A DNA stretch of 64,000 nucleotides from JACZUI01 sp965216725 (GTDB taxonomy: Bacteria; Actinomycetota; Acidimicrobiia; Spongiisociales; ZC4RG35). Every line of letters begins with the position of its first letter. Within the stretch, counting starts at the first letter, position 1. The DNA lies in contig CBDCGI010000007.1 of NCBI GenBank assembly GCA_965216725.1, positions 310,001 through 374,000 of the forward strand. The letters run 5' to 3'. This document shows, in pieces, positions 7,567 to 17,122 of this stretch. The notes under the pieces were generated by a model, which was not told where the DNA came from, searched no databases, and saw only the letters and a list, made by a program, of their open reading frames with translations. Made by a program: the position numbers and the translations under genes.

Positions 7567-10131
7567 ATGCCCAAGAGCCTCGTCATCGTGGAGTCGCCGA
7601 CCAAGGCGCGAACCATCGCCGGATTCCTCGGTCCCGAAGTGGTGGTCGAGTCGTCGATCGGCCACATCCGGGATCTCCCGCGGTCGGCGTCCGAGATACC
7701 CAAAAGGGCAAAGGGGGAGGATTGGGCGCGTCTCGGAGTCGACGTGGAGAACGACTTCGAGCCCCTCTACATCGTCCCCAAAGAGAAACGGCAGCAGATC
7801 AAGAAACTGAAAGAGTTGCTGGCGGACGCAGAACACCTGTACCTGGCGACCGATGAGGACAGGGAGGGCGAATCCATCGCCTGGCATCTCACCGAGGTCC
7901 TGAAGCCGAAGGTGCCCGTACACCGAATGGTCTTCCACGAGATCACCAAGCCTGCGATTGCCGCCGCATTCGAGAATCCGCGCGACATCGACGATCGCTT
8001 GGTCCAAGCACAGGAGGCGCGGCGAATCCTCGATCGTCTCTTTGGCTACGAGGTATCCCCGGTCTTGTGGCGCAAAGTGCAACAGGGCTTGTCGGCCGGA
8101 CGAGTCCAGAGCGTCGCGGTGCGGATAGTCGTCGAGCGAGAGCGAGAGCGAATGGCCTTCACCCGCGCCGGCTACTGGAGCGTCGAAGGCACCTTTGCTC
8201 CGGACCAAGACAGGCAGAAGACATTCTCCGGGAGCCTGGTTGAGGTCAACGGAGAGCGAGTTGCGACCGGCAAGGATTTTGATTCTTCGGGCACACCAAG
8301 ACAAGGAGTCCGTGTCCTCGATCAGACGCAGTCGACCGACCTGGCCACCCACCTGTCGGACTCGTCGTTCACCGTGCGGAGTGTCGAAGAGAAGCCCTAC
8401 AAGCGTTCTCCCTACCCGCCTTTCCGGACTTCGACGCTGCAGCAAGAGGCGGGCCGAAAGCTGCGTTTCTCGTCGTCACGCACGATGTCGGTCGCTCAGA
8501 GGCTCTACGAAAACGGATTCATCACCTACATGCGCACCGACTCGACCGCATTGGCCGATGCTGCGGTTTCGTCCGCACGAGACCAGATCTCCAAGCTCTA
8601 CGGGAGCGAATACCTGTCACCGAAACCACGTGCGTATGCGTCGAAAGTCAAGGGAGCCCAGGAAGCTCACGAGGCGATCAGGCCCTCCGGCGAGATCTTC
8701 CAGACGCCGGAGCAGGTAGCGACCCAGGTCGGCAAAGACGAAGCCAGGCTCTACGACCTGATCTGGAAGCGAACTATCGCCTCCCAGATGGCAGATGCCA
8801 AAGGTGTGAGCGTGTCGGCTCGTCTCGCAGCCAAAGCCGAGGACGGAACGGACGTGCTGTTCGCCACCAGTGGGCGGACAATCACGTTCCCTGGATTCCT
8901 CCGGGCGTATGTCCAGGGAGCCGACGACCCAGACGCTGCCCTCGACGACTCCGAGACCGTGCTGCCACCTCTGGAGGAGGGTCAGAGGATCGCGGTCCAG
9001 CGGCTAGAGCCAACCGGGCACGAAACCCGGCCTCCGGCACGCTACACCGAGGCCTCGCTCGTCCAGAAGCTCGAGGATCTGGGGGTGGGCCGGCCATCCA
9101 CGTACTCATCGATCATGTCCACGATCCAGGATCGAGGATATGTGTGGAAGAAAGGCTCGGCCCTGGTGCCTACCTTCACCGCCTTCGGCGTGGTGGCATT
9201 GTTGGAAGGGCACTTTCCAAACCTGGTGGACTACGACTTCACCGCCGAGATGGAGGACGATCTCGACCGAATCGCAGCCGGCGATGAGGAGTCAGTCCCA
9301 TGGCTGACCGCCTTCTACTTCGGTGACGAAGGCCTCAGAGAGAAGGTGGCAACCCGCCTGGACGAGATTGATCCGAGAGAGGTGGGATCGATTCCCATCG
9401 GCGAAGACGATGACGGCACATCGATCGTCGCCCGCATCGGCCGCTACGGGCCGTATGTGCAGCGAGGGGAAGACGAACGGGCCTCAATTCCCGAGGATTT
9501 GGCACCGGACGAGCTGACGGCGGTCAAGGCAGTCGAGCTGATCGAAACTCAAAACGCCGGCGACAAGATCTTCGGCACAGACCCCGAGTCTGGACTTGTG
9601 GTCCTGGGCAAGACCGGGAGATTTGGCCCTTATGTGCAGCTCGGAGAGCAGGAGGAAGGCTCGAAGGAGAAACCGAAACGGGCATCGTTGTTGAAGGACA
9701 TGATCCTCGATGAGATGGGACTCGACGACGCTCTCCGGCTTCTCTCACTCCCGAGAACCGTGGGAGTCGATGAGAACAACGTCGAGATCCTGGCACTGAA
9801 CGGCCGCTACGGCCCCTATATCCAACGTGGTGACGACCGTCGCAGCCTGGAAACTGAAGACCAGCTCTTCGAGATCACCACGGAAGAAGCCTTGAAGCTC
9901 CTAGCCGAGCCCCCACGACGCCGGGGCCAGCGGCGAGCATCGTCGTTGAAAGAACTCGGAGAAGACCCGGTGACCGGCAAGAAGGTGACACTGCGCTCGG
10001 GCAGGTATGGCCCGTATGTGACCGACGGAGAGGTAAACGCTTCTCTACGCCAGGGGGATTCGCCCGACACCATCGACATCGACCGTGCCGCCGAGTTATT
10101 GACAGCACGCCGCGAACGTTTGGGGAAGTAG
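7567..10131 (+). CDS. topA: DNA topoisomerase I (type IA)
   Basis: Relaxes negative supercoils by single-strand passage. 854 residues. The TOPRIM domain shows LVIVESPTKARTIAGFLG at the start and ATDEDREGESIAWH. The catalytic tyrosine is Tyr321 in FITYMRTDS. Instead of Cys4 zinc ribbons, the C-terminal third has about four GRYGPYVQ-like repeats, as is usual in Actinobacteria. I start at ATG 7567, directly before PKSLVIVE. No Shine-Dalgarno site is seen and the 5' leader may be very short; a TTGACA at 7527-7532 is the only -35-like hexamer noted. Confidence 0.97.
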   Translation: MPKSLVIVESPTKARTIAGFLGPEVVVESSIGHIRDLPRSASEIPKRAKGEDWARLGVDVENDFEPLYIVPKEKRQQIKKLKELLADAEHLYLATDEDREGESIAWHLTEVLKPKVPVHRMVFHEITKPAIAAAFENPRDIDDRLVQAQEARRILDRLFGYEVSPVLWRKVQQGLSAGRVQSVAVRIVVERERERMAFTRAGYWSVEGTFAPDQDRQKTFSGSLVEVNGERVATGKDFDSSGTPRQGVRVLDQTQSTDLATHLSDSSFTVRSVEEKPYKRSPYPPFRTSTLQQEAGRKLRFSSSRTMSVAQRLYENGFITYMRTDSTALADAAVSSARDQISKLYGSEYLSPKPRAYASKVKGAQEAHEAIRPSGEIFQTPEQVATQVGKDEARLYDLIWKRTIASQMADAKGVSVSARLAAKAEDGTDVLFATSGRTITFPGFLRAYVQGADDPDAALDDSETVLPPLEEGQRIAVQRLEPTGHETRPPARYTEASLVQKLEDLGVGRPSTYSSIMSTIQDRGYVWKKGSALVPTFTAFGVVALLEGHFPNLVDYDFTAEMEDDLDRIAAGDEESVPWLTAFYFGDEGLREKVATRLDEIDPREVGSIPIGEDDDGTSIVARIGRYGPYVQRGEDERASIPEDLAPDELTAVKAVELIETQNAGDKIFGTDPESGLVVLGKTGRFGPYVQLGEQEEGSKEKPKRASLLKDMILDEMGLDDALRLLSLPRTVGVDENNVEILALNGRYGPYIQRGDDRRSLETEDQLFEITTEEALKLLAEPPRRRGQRRASSLKELGEDPVTGKKVTLRSGRYGPYVTDGEVNASLRQGDSPDTIDIDRAAELLTARRERLGK

Positions 10132-10143
10132 AGGCAAGTAGTC

Positions 10144-10181
10144 GAGTGCGTCAGACCACAGGTTGGTGGTCTGACGCACTC
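10144..10181. terminator. Perfect 16-bp hairpin between convergent topA and SDR genes
   Basis: Inverted repeat GAGTGCGTCAGACCAC / GTGGTCTGACGCACTC with a 6-nt loop, 12 bp after the topA stop and 40 bp before the SDR stop. No long T tract follows on either side. It probably acts as a bidirectional terminator or transcript-end stabiliser. Confidence 0.7.
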
Positions 10182-10184
10182 ATG

Positions 10185-10204
10185 ACGGGCCGCAACCGGC
10201 CCGT
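10185..10204. terminator. Second small hairpin in the topA/SDR gap
   Basis: ACGGGCC / GGCCCGT, 7-bp stem with a 6-nt loop, 3 bp after the larger hairpin. It probably assists termination of one or both convergent transcripts. Confidence 0.4.
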
Positions 10205-10221
10205 TGCCCCACCTTGAGCGG

Positions 10222-10965
10222 CTACTCCTCGGGCAGGTCGATAACCGGCCCCAACACGGCACCCCCGTCGACGACCCACTCCGAGCCGGTGCTGTAGGTG
10301 GCCTCGGCCGCCATGAACATGAGCAGCCTGGTCACCTCTTCGGGATCGCCGATACGTGGGATCGGCTGGGCGGACGCCACCTCGTCGGTGACCTGATCCA
10401 GCATCGGTGTGCGGATCGGACCCGGATGTATCGACATGACCCGGATGCCGTATTTCCCCAGCTCCATGGCAGCGCTCTTGGTGAGCCCGCGCACGCCCCA
10501 CTTCGAAGCGACGTAGCCGCCGATGCCCGCGTACCCCATGAGGCCGGCCGTGGATGAGATGTTGATGATGACGCCCCCGCCGGCCCGCCTCAGCGAAGGA
10601 ATGGTGTAATGCATCCCGAGGAACGTTCCGGTCAGATTGATGTCGATGATGCGACGGAAATCCGCCGGATCAGTGGCATCAACATCGCCGAATAGAACGA
10701 TTCCTGCATTGTTCACCAGCAGCGTCACCGGGCCGAACTCAGTCTCGGCGCCTTTCACTGCCGCCTTCCAATCGTCTTCCTTGGTCACGTCCAAATGGAC
10801 GTAGTGGACGGCGTCGCCAAGCTCTTCGGCGAGCTTCTTGCCGTCGTCGTCGAGGACGTCGCCGATCAACACCTTGGCCCCCTCTGCCACCAGGCCTCTG
10901 GCATGCTCAGCGCCCATGCCACGGGCACCTCCGCTGATGAGAGCGACCGTCCCGTCGAATCTCAT
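10222..10965 (-). CDS. Short-chain dehydrogenase/reductase, 20-beta-hydroxysteroid dehydrogenase-like (FabG3 type)
   Basis: NAD(P)-dependent oxidoreductase of 247 residues. The cofactor motif GGARGMG is at about 12-18, NNAG follows, and the catalytic Ser-Tyr-Lys set is seen in NISSTAG and YVASK. The C-terminal VVDGGAV is typical of classical SDRs. The start at ATG 10965 is fixed by a strong GGAGG 5 bp upstream; the frame is open a little further but without a comparable site. The likeness is closest to actinobacterial 20-beta-hydroxysteroid dehydrogenase. The true substrate is unknown. Confidence 0.88.
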   Translation of the reverse strand: MRFDGTVALISGGARGMGAEHARGLVAEGAKVLIGDVLDDDGKKLAEELGDAVHYVHLDVTKEDDWKAAVKGAETEFGPVTLLVNNAGIVLFGDVDATDPADFRRIIDINLTGTFLGMHYTIPSLRRAGGGVIINISSTAGLMGYAGIGGYVASKWGVRGLTKSAAMELGKYGIRVMSIHPGPIRTPMLDQVTDEVASAQPIPRIGDPEEVTRLLMFMAAEATYSTGSEWVVDGGAVLGPVIDLPEE

Positions 10966-11131
10966 GATCACCTCCATTGTCTGCTTGGCCCTCCTCGAGA
11001 GGGCCACCTCTTATCGTCCGCTATCGGCAGCTCCTCGGCCAGGGCCGAAAGTCCCGGAAATCGCGACCGGACCAAGTTGTCGATGGGCTCGCCGAGCGCA
11101 TTCCCGTCGGCATTTGGCCTACTGTTCGCAT

Positions 11132-11566
11132 GTGCCCTCTCCAACGGTGCGGCTGATCGACATCGACTCCTCCAACTGGCGAACGGTCGCCGCGCTGGAG
11201 GTGAGCCCCGAACAATCCGCCTATGTGGCGGCACCAGCCTGGTACCTGTGTCTCGGCTTCTATGGAGGCGATTGGCATCCACTTGCAATAGAGGCCGACG
11301 ATGAAATCGTGGGGCATCTGATGTGGGCAGTCGACACCGATGACAGCTCGACCTGGCTCGGGGGCCTGATCATCGACGTGGCCCATCAGGGCCGCGGCTT
11401 TGGTCGGGCGGCCGTTGAACGATTCATCGAGCGCTTCGAAGACAATCTCGCCCTCTCATTCTCCCCCGAGAACACGGTCGCCCGGAGCCTCTACCTCGAT
11501 CTGGGCTTTGTCGAGACGGGAGAAACCGAAGGCGATGAGCTGGTCGCCCGCTATCACGCCCACTGA
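11132..11566 (+). CDS. GNAT family N-acetyltransferase
   Basis: Acetyl-CoA-dependent acetyltransferase of about 144 residues. Motif A is visible as DVAHQGRGFGRAAVERF, and the C-terminal part NTVARSLYLDLGF matches motif B. Start codons GTG 11132 and GTG 11147 are both possible; the open frame upstream is unlikely coding because it runs into the divergent SDR promoter region. The acceptor is unknown. The PGM1-like ligase gene follows on the same strand 80 bp later. Confidence 0.8.
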   Translation: MPSPTVRLIDIDSSNWRTVAALEVSPEQSAYVAAPAWYLCLGFYGGDWHPLAIEADDEIVGHLMWAVDTDDSSTWLGGLIIDVAHQGRGFGRAAVERFIERFEDNLALSFSPENTVARSLYLDLGFVETGETEGDELVARYHAH

Positions 11567-11646
11567 AGCCGCATCCCGGCGATGTGGCCAAGACAAGGTC
11601 GATTGACACTATGCAATTGGGGCCGGCGCGACCATCATCTGGTGCG

Positions 11647-13194
11647 ATGGTGACCGACGAGGCACTCGGCTTTCAGCCTCAGCCCGAGGAACTGGAGGCC
11701 TTCGCCGCGATTCAAGCCCGGTTCCCGGAGCTCTATCGCGCCGTCTTCTCGGACCCCAAGGCACCGAGGACCGTCGTGGTGATCCCCTCGATGAGCATGG
11801 ACCCAAGGGAGTTGGAGAAGATCCCCGGGGTGATCCACTACGAGGAGAGGATGCTCTGCTTGCTGATGCTTCTCCGTCTCCCCCGCACCCAGCTCGTCTA
11901 CGTCACCTCGCTCCCCATCGACCCCGCGATCATCGACTACTACCTGCATCTCCTGCCCGGCATCCCTGGTTTCCACGCCCGGAGGAGACTGCGGCTCCTC
12001 ACAGCCAATGATGCGTCTCTGAAGCCTTTGTCGCAGAAGATCATGGAGCGTCCCGACCTGTTGGCCGAGATCGGATCGGCGATCCAGCATCGCGAGACGG
12101 CTCACATGTCGTGCTTCAACACCACCCACTGGGAACGCTCACTCGCCGTCTCTCTGGGAATACCGATGTATGCGACTGACCCGGACAAATCCGATCTCGG
12201 CAACAAGACCGAAGGCCGCCGTTTGTTTCGAAGCATTGGCCTCCACCCTCCTGTCGGATTTGAAGGGCTACGCGACGAGACCGATACCGCCCAAGCACTC
12301 GTAGATCTCCAACGCAGCCGCCCCGGAACAGAAATGGCGGTGGTCAAGCTGAACGAGGGCTTCTCCGGGGAGGGGAACGCCCTTGTCGATCTCAGGTCGA
12401 TAGCCCGCTCCGCCAATCCGACCGGAGAGGCTCTTCGGCTCCTCGAGAACGAAACACGTTTTGAAGCCGAAGGAGAAAACTGGCCGAGCTACATCAAGAA
12501 GCTTCGGGAAATGGGTGGCATCGTCGAGGCCTACATAACGGGCACCGAAAAGCGTTCTCCATCCGTTCAGGCGAGGGTGAACCCGTTGGGCGAAGTCGAG
12601 GTCATCTCGACGCACGACCAGGTTCTGGGAGGCCCAACAGGCCAAGTGTACGAAGGCTGTACTTTCCCGGCCCGGCGCTCATACCGCCAATACCTGCACG
12701 ACGCCGGGCGTCGAGTGGGAGCCGCACTCCGCGACAGAGGTGTGCTGGGCCGGTTCGGCGTCGACTTCGTCTCAGTCAGAGAAAACGACGAATGGAAGCA
12801 CTACGCCATCGAGATCAACCTCCGCAAAGGAGGGACCACACTCCCGTATCTCATGCTCGAGTTTCTCACCGACGGAGGATACGACGAGCTCAGTGGCCGG
12901 TTCTTCACCCCGCATGGTGACCCGCGCACCTATTACGCGACGGACAACCTGATAAGTGGGGCTTACCGGGGACTCTCCCCATCCGAGCTGATCGACATCG
13001 CCGTGGGACACGACCTTCATTACGACGCTGCGCGCCAGGCGGGGCTGGTCTTTCACCTCCTCGGCGCGGTGACCGAGCACGGAAAGGTCGGCATGGTTTC
13101 CATAGCGCCTCGCCGGAAACAGGCGTGGACGCAGTACCAACGCGCGGTGGCGGTTCTAGACGAGGTGACTGCCGGCTTCAGAGCCGGCCCGTGA
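11647..13194 (+). CDS. PGM1-related ATP-grasp peptide ligase
   Basis: About 515 residues. An N-terminal pre-ATP-grasp region (RTVVVIPSMSMDPRELEKIP, then HYEERMLCLLMLLRLPRT) is followed by an ATP-grasp core and the signature EINLRKGGTTLPYLMLEFLTD near the end. This is the family of PGM1, the ligase that joins amino-acid-like units in pheganomycin synthesis; most genomic copies are uncharacterised. No peptide precursor, transporter or nonribosomal gene is adjacent. ATG 11647 was chosen because homologues start near there; GTG 11584 and ATG 11611 are alternatives. The stop lies 2 bp from that of convergent phoH2. Confidence 0.82.
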   Translation: MVTDEALGFQPQPEELEAFAAIQARFPELYRAVFSDPKAPRTVVVIPSMSMDPRELEKIPGVIHYEERMLCLLMLLRLPRTQLVYVTSLPIDPAIIDYYLHLLPGIPGFHARRRLRLLTANDASLKPLSQKIMERPDLLAEIGSAIQHRETAHMSCFNTTHWERSLAVSLGIPMYATDPDKSDLGNKTEGRRLFRSIGLHPPVGFEGLRDETDTAQALVDLQRSRPGTEMAVVKLNEGFSGEGNALVDLRSIARSANPTGEALRLLENETRFEAEGENWPSYIKKLREMGGIVEAYITGTEKRSPSVQARVNPLGEVEVISTHDQVLGGPTGQVYEGCTFPARRSYRQYLHDAGRRVGAALRDRGVLGRFGVDFVSVRENDEWKHYAIEINLRKGGTTLPYLMLEFLTDGGYDELSGRFFTPHGDPRTYYATDNLISGAYRGLSPSELIDIAVGHDLHYDAARQAGLVFHLLGAVTEHGKVGMVSIAPRRKQAWTQYQRAVAVLDEVTAGFRAGP

Positions 13195-13196
13195 CG

Positions 13197-14504
13197 TCAT
13201 AGAACGGTTGCAGCCATCTCAGCCAACGGAGACCTGACTGATCGCTCCAATGAGACGTGCCCGAACAACGGGGATCCTTTGAACTTCTCGATCAGCGCCG
13301 CCATGCCACCGAAAGGCGAGATGTACGGATTGTCGACCTGGGTCAGATCGCCGCAGAAGACCACTTTCGAGTTTCTCGACATCCGGGTGAGAATCACTTT
13401 CAGTGTTGGAAGCTCGAGGTTCTGAGCCTCGTCGATGATGACGAACTCGCCGGTGATCGAACGGCCCCGCAGATAAGTAACAGCCGCCATCTCCAACTCG
13501 CCGCGATCGACCAATTCCTCTATGGCATGTCTGGCCCCGTCGACCCCTGCGTCGCTGAACAAGGCGTAGAGATTGTCGTGCACGGCCGCCATCCACGGCG
13601 CAAGCTTCTCACTCAAGTCACCGGGCAGGTAACCGACTTCCTGACGCCCGACCGCCACCAACGGCCTGTAGACCGAGACCCTGCGGTAGCGGCCCTGCTC
13701 CAGGACCTGCTCCAAAGCGGCGGCGAGCGAGAGAAACGTCTTTCCAGTGCCGGCCATGCCCATCAGGGACACAGCCGGGATGTCGGGGTCGAGTAGCTGG
13801 TGGAGGGCCACGGTCTGACGAACGTTCTTCGGCTCCACTCCGAACGCCCTGACATGGGTGGGGACCCGTTCGATCACAAGCGTGGGCTCATCCTGAATCA
13901 CCCTCGCCAAGGCGGATCTGGACGATCCGCTTCTCAGCACGAGGAACTGATTGACGAGAGCCTCGACGTCCTGGAGCTCGATCTTGCCCTCGTCGAAGAG
14001 CCTGTCGATGGTGGATCCGTCGGTGGCCACCTCTGCAACGCCGGAGTGAATCTGTTCCACCGGCACGGTGTCAGCTTTGTAGTCCTGGACGGCGACCCCC
14101 AACTGCGCGCTTTTGATACGCAACGCCGCGTCCTTGGTCACCAGGACCGACCTCCCACCTTGCTCCAGATTGAGACACGTGGAGAGGATTCGGTGATCGG
14201 GAGTGTTGGGATCGAGTGCGATGGGCAGCCTGTCGGAATGCACGCCATTGAGCTCTATGCGAAGAGATCCGCCGCCGGCCATCTCCACTGCCTCCCGCAT
14301 GCCTCCCTCGCGGGAAGCACCAAGCTCCTCGAGGAGCCGGATCGCGGCCCGGGCGTTGGCACCGACCTCGTCGAGCCGGGTTTTCTTCCGATCCAACTCC
14401 TCCACCACGACCAACGGGAGCACTACATCGTGCTCATCAAATCGGAGGGGAGCGTTGGGATCGGCGAGGAGGACACAGGTATCGAGGACGAAGGTGTTAG
14501 CCAC
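13197..14504 (-). CDS. phoH2: PhoH2: PIN-domain ribonuclease fused to PhoH ATPase
   Basis: 435 residues. The N-terminal PIN domain (FVLDTCVLLADP, later TPDHRILSTC and VLVTKDAALR) supplies the acidic nuclease site. The C-terminal PhoH helicase-like ATPase has Walker A GMAGTGKTFLSL and Walker B FVIIDEAQNL. In mycobacteria this fusion is an RNA helicase/RNase of toxin-antitoxin origin. The GTG start at 14504 has a GGAG site 9 bp upstream; the preceding frame to 14549 was not used. I see no small antitoxin-like gene directly upstream. Confidence 0.92.
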   Translation of the reverse strand: MANTFVLDTCVLLADPNAPLRFDEHDVVLPLVVVEELDRKKTRLDEVGANARAAIRLLEELGASREGGMREAVEMAGGGSLRIELNGVHSDRLPIALDPNTPDHRILSTCLNLEQGGRSVLVTKDAALRIKSAQLGVAVQDYKADTVPVEQIHSGVAEVATDGSTIDRLFDEGKIELQDVEALVNQFLVLRSGSSRSALARVIQDEPTLVIERVPTHVRAFGVEPKNVRQTVALHQLLDPDIPAVSLMGMAGTGKTFLSLAAALEQVLEQGRYRRVSVYRPLVAVGRQEVGYLPGDLSEKLAPWMAAVHDNLYALFSDAGVDGARHAIEELVDRGELEMAAVTYLRGRSITGEFVIIDEAQNLELPTLKVILTRMSRNSKVVFCGDLTQVDNPYISPFGGMAALIEKFKGSPLFGHVSLERSVRSPLAEMAATVL

Positions 14505-14623
14505 CCGGGGGGTCTCCTTTGATCTGATCGCCAAGGCCAACAGCTTCACGAAACCCGAGCCCGATTACAAGGATTGCCGCTCCGTTGTCGACGACTCTCC
14601 CGGGGTGCAAAGCCGGCAAGGAT

Positions 14624-16354
14624 CTAGCCCCGCCGACGGCCCACCCACTTCAGGAGCCGGTCCAAATCCCAGGTGTTGACCACTCGCTCCCCGGTGACCC
14701 AACCCCGGCGGGCATACTCGACCCCGAAGTCCATCCGACTCAGATCACGTGTGTGGTGAGAATCGGTATCGATCGCGAAGACGATGTCCCTCGACATCGC
14801 CTGACGCACCACCTCCGCCGAAGCGTCGAGACGGTCCAACGCGCCATTGATCTCGAGCGCCACACCCGTCAGCTCCAGACCTTCCAGAATCGCGTCGAGG
14901 TCCATCTCCACGCCCGGTCGCCGCCCGATGTACCGACCGCTGAGATGCCCGATGGCGTCAACTGCAGGGTCCTGGATAGCAGTGAGGATTCGAGCCGTTT
15001 GCCGATCTGCCGGCAGATCGAAATGCGAGTGGATGGAAGCCACGCAATAGTCGAACTCGAGTCGAAAGTCCGGGTCGTAATCGAGGCTGCCGTCGGGTCC
15101 GATGTTCAACTCGCACCCGAACAGGATGGTCATTTCGGAGTATTCGTCCCTCAGCCGCACGATCTCGTCGCGATGAGCCAGCATCTCCTCCCGGCTCGAT
15201 CCGTTGATGGCCAGATCCTCGCCATGGTCGGTGAAGGCCATATAGCGGTAGCCACCGGCGATGCCAGCCTCGACCATTTCCTGAAGAGAAGAGCGGCCAT
15301 CTCCGGATCGATCGGAGTGGTAGTGAAGGTCACCCGCAATGTCAGCCCGAGCTACCAGGTCGGGCAGGCCATCTCCCGAAGCGGCCTCCACCTCCCCTGC
15401 GCCTTCGCGCAGCGGGGGCGGCACAGGCTGCATCCCGAGTGCGGTGTAGATCTCCCCCTCGGAGACGGAGGCGACCACCCGGTCACCCTCGAACAAACCA
15501 TATTCGGAGAGCAGCCACCCCCGATCGATGGCTCGTTGCCGAAGGGCAATGTTGTGCCCTTTCGAGCCGGTGAAATAGAGGAGAGCCGACCCGATCTGGC
15601 TGGGAGCGACCGTCCTGATATCGACCTGAAGCCCCTCTCTGGTGAGAAAGGAGGTCTTGGTACCTCCGGAGCCGATCACCTCGGACGCCTCGGGAAACTC
15701 CCTCACGGTGGTATGGACCTCTTGAGGGTTTGTCGTCGCCACCACGATGTCGATATCACCGATCGTCTCCGAGAAACGTCGAATCGACCCACAGGGAACA
15801 GCGTCAGATACACCCGGTATCTCGTTGATTCGTCGCGTGAGCGAGCGGGCGAGCGGAAGCGCCTCCACCAGCGGTGTCCTCCGGTCTTTGCCATGAAGAC
15901 CCAGCCGCTCGATCGCCCGGGAGATCTTCTCCTCGGTGGTTTTGCCCAATCCGGGAAGCTCCCGTAGCCGTTCAGCGGCGATCGCCGCTTGAAGACTCTC
16001 CAGGTCTACGACTCCAAGCTCGGAACGGATGAGCTTGAGAGTCTTGGGACCGAGCCCGGGGATCTTGGTCAATTCGACAAAAGGCGGTGGGTACCGTGAC
16101 CTCAGCTCTTCCAACTTGGCAACCTGGCCTGACTCTCCAAGTTCGAGGATCTTGTCAGCCGTCGAGCCCCCGACACCGGGGATTTCGGTCAGGTCCTTCT
16201 TGGACAGACCGTCGATGTCGCCCTGGAAGCCTTCGATCCCGTGCAGAGCTTTCTCATATGCCCGAACCCTGAAGGCTTGCGGACTTCCCTCGTCGAGCGC
16301 CGTGAGCTTCGCCAGCTCGGCGAGCATGCGCATCGCCTCACCTCTGGTGACCAT
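14624..16354 (-). CDS. polX: PolX family DNA polymerase / 3'-5' exonuclease with PHP domain
   Basis: 576 residues. HhH repeats (LTEIPGVGGSTADKI, LTKIPGLGPKTLKLI, LRELPGLGKTTEEKI) precede the X-family nucleotidyltransferase motif GSIRRFSETIGDIDIVV with its catalytic aspartates. The C-terminal PHP phosphoesterase has DLHYHSDRSGDG, FTDHGED, SIHSHFD and DTDSHH metal ligands. Bacterial PolX fills short gaps in base excision repair. ATG 16354 aligns with the family N-terminus, though a better ribosome site precedes ATG 16333. It stands 119 bp from phoH2. Confidence 0.94.
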   Translation of the reverse strand: MVTRGEAMRMLAELAKLTALDEGSPQAFRVRAYEKALHGIEGFQGDIDGLSKKDLTEIPGVGGSTADKILELGESGQVAKLEELRSRYPPPFVELTKIPGLGPKTLKLIRSELGVVDLESLQAAIAAERLRELPGLGKTTEEKISRAIERLGLHGKDRRTPLVEALPLARSLTRRINEIPGVSDAVPCGSIRRFSETIGDIDIVVATTNPQEVHTTVREFPEASEVIGSGGTKTSFLTREGLQVDIRTVAPSQIGSALLYFTGSKGHNIALRQRAIDRGWLLSEYGLFEGDRVVASVSEGEIYTALGMQPVPPPLREGAGEVEAASGDGLPDLVARADIAGDLHYHSDRSGDGRSSLQEMVEAGIAGGYRYMAFTDHGEDLAINGSSREEMLAHRDEIVRLRDEYSEMTILFGCELNIGPDGSLDYDPDFRLEFDYCVASIHSHFDLPADRQTARILTAIQDPAVDAIGHLSGRYIGRRPGVEMDLDAILEGLELTGVALEINGALDRLDASAEVVRQAMSRDIVFAIDTDSHHTRDLSRMDFGVEYARRGWVTGERVVNTWDLDRLLKWVGRRRG

Positions 16355-16376
16355 GCCGGGAGGTTAAAGCCGCAGT

Positions 16377-16763
16377 TCACAACCCGAGCCAGGCGCCAGG
16401 GTCGAACTCGGCCCCAGCTCTGGCGCCCAGTTTCATCGAGCCAAAGAGGGGCACATCGATCGAGACCGATGTCACCACCTCGACCCGACGCGGTCGGAGC
16501 GATGAATCCACCGGACAGGCGCAGGACTCGAGTTGGGCGCCATTGCTTTCGGCGAGACGGGAAGCGGCCTGCTGCGGCGAATCGGAAGCGGCCGGAGGAT
16601 AAGTTGCGACAGCGGCTGCCAGCGCGCCCGCCTCGGCCGCTGTTGCTGCCTTCTCCCGGCCCACATACAGCATCCCAAGCGATGCGGATGCGATACCGGC
16701 CACACCCACGATGACAACCACCAAGACCATGAGAATTGTGGAAGCACCCTGCTCCGATCTCAA
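16377..16763 (-). CDS. Rv3654c-family TadE-like protein
   Basis: 128 residues. One N-terminal hydrophobic segment (STILMVLVVVIVGVAGIASA) follows a short polar head, as in pseudopilin-like TadE/TadF proteins, and the rest is predicted outside the membrane with a Cys pair (CAC). It is the last gene of the Tad cluster and matches the position of Rv3654c. The start is TTG 16763, which overlaps the TadE stop by 3 bp, so coupling is likely. Confidence 0.8.
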   Translation of the reverse strand: MRSEQGASTILMVLVVVIVGVAGIASASLGMLYVGREKAATAAEAGALAAAVATYPPAASDSPQQAASRLAESNGAQLESCACPVDSSLRPRRVEVVTSVSIDVPLFGSMKLGARAGAEFDPGAWLGL

Positions 16764-17122
16764 CGTTCGGTTCTCATGGTGGCGGCGGCTCTCAACTCGA
16801 CTCCAAGATCGCTCGGAAGCGGAGTGGCGAACCTGTGGCGGTACGAGGCCGTCACACGGGCGGGCACCCCCACCTGCGAAGGGCGCTCCACTGAGACTCT
16901 CACCCGGTTTCGGATTTGGGGAGGCAGCGCCGCCAATACTGCCTCCACTGCTCTCGCGGGATCGGGAGTCGTGGCCGCGACCCGCGCCCCTTCTCGGACC
17001 GCCCCCTGAAGCTCGACCCTCGCCCTGGCCACGCCGACGACCTGAACCGCCGACACGAGGACGAGCATCACCAACGGGATGACGAGGAAGAACTCGACGG
17101 TCACTGAGCCTCTATCCCCCAT
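16760..17122 (-). CDS. tadE: TadE-type pilus minor pilin
   Basis: 120 residues. The TadE signature GSVTVEFFLVIPLVMLVLVS is directly at the N-terminus, with the Glu of a prepilin-like site; the remaining part is a small extracellular domain. ATG 17122 overlaps the stop of the DUF4244 pilin by 1 base. A much longer frame exists upstream, but it overlaps that pilin and is rejected. Position and content match Rv3655c. Confidence 0.85.
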   Translation of the reverse strand: MGDRGSVTVEFFLVIPLVMLVLVSAVQVVGVARARVELQGAVREGARVAATTPDPARAVEAVLAALPPQIRNRVRVSVERPSQVGVPARVTASYRHRFATPLPSDLGVELRAAATMRTER

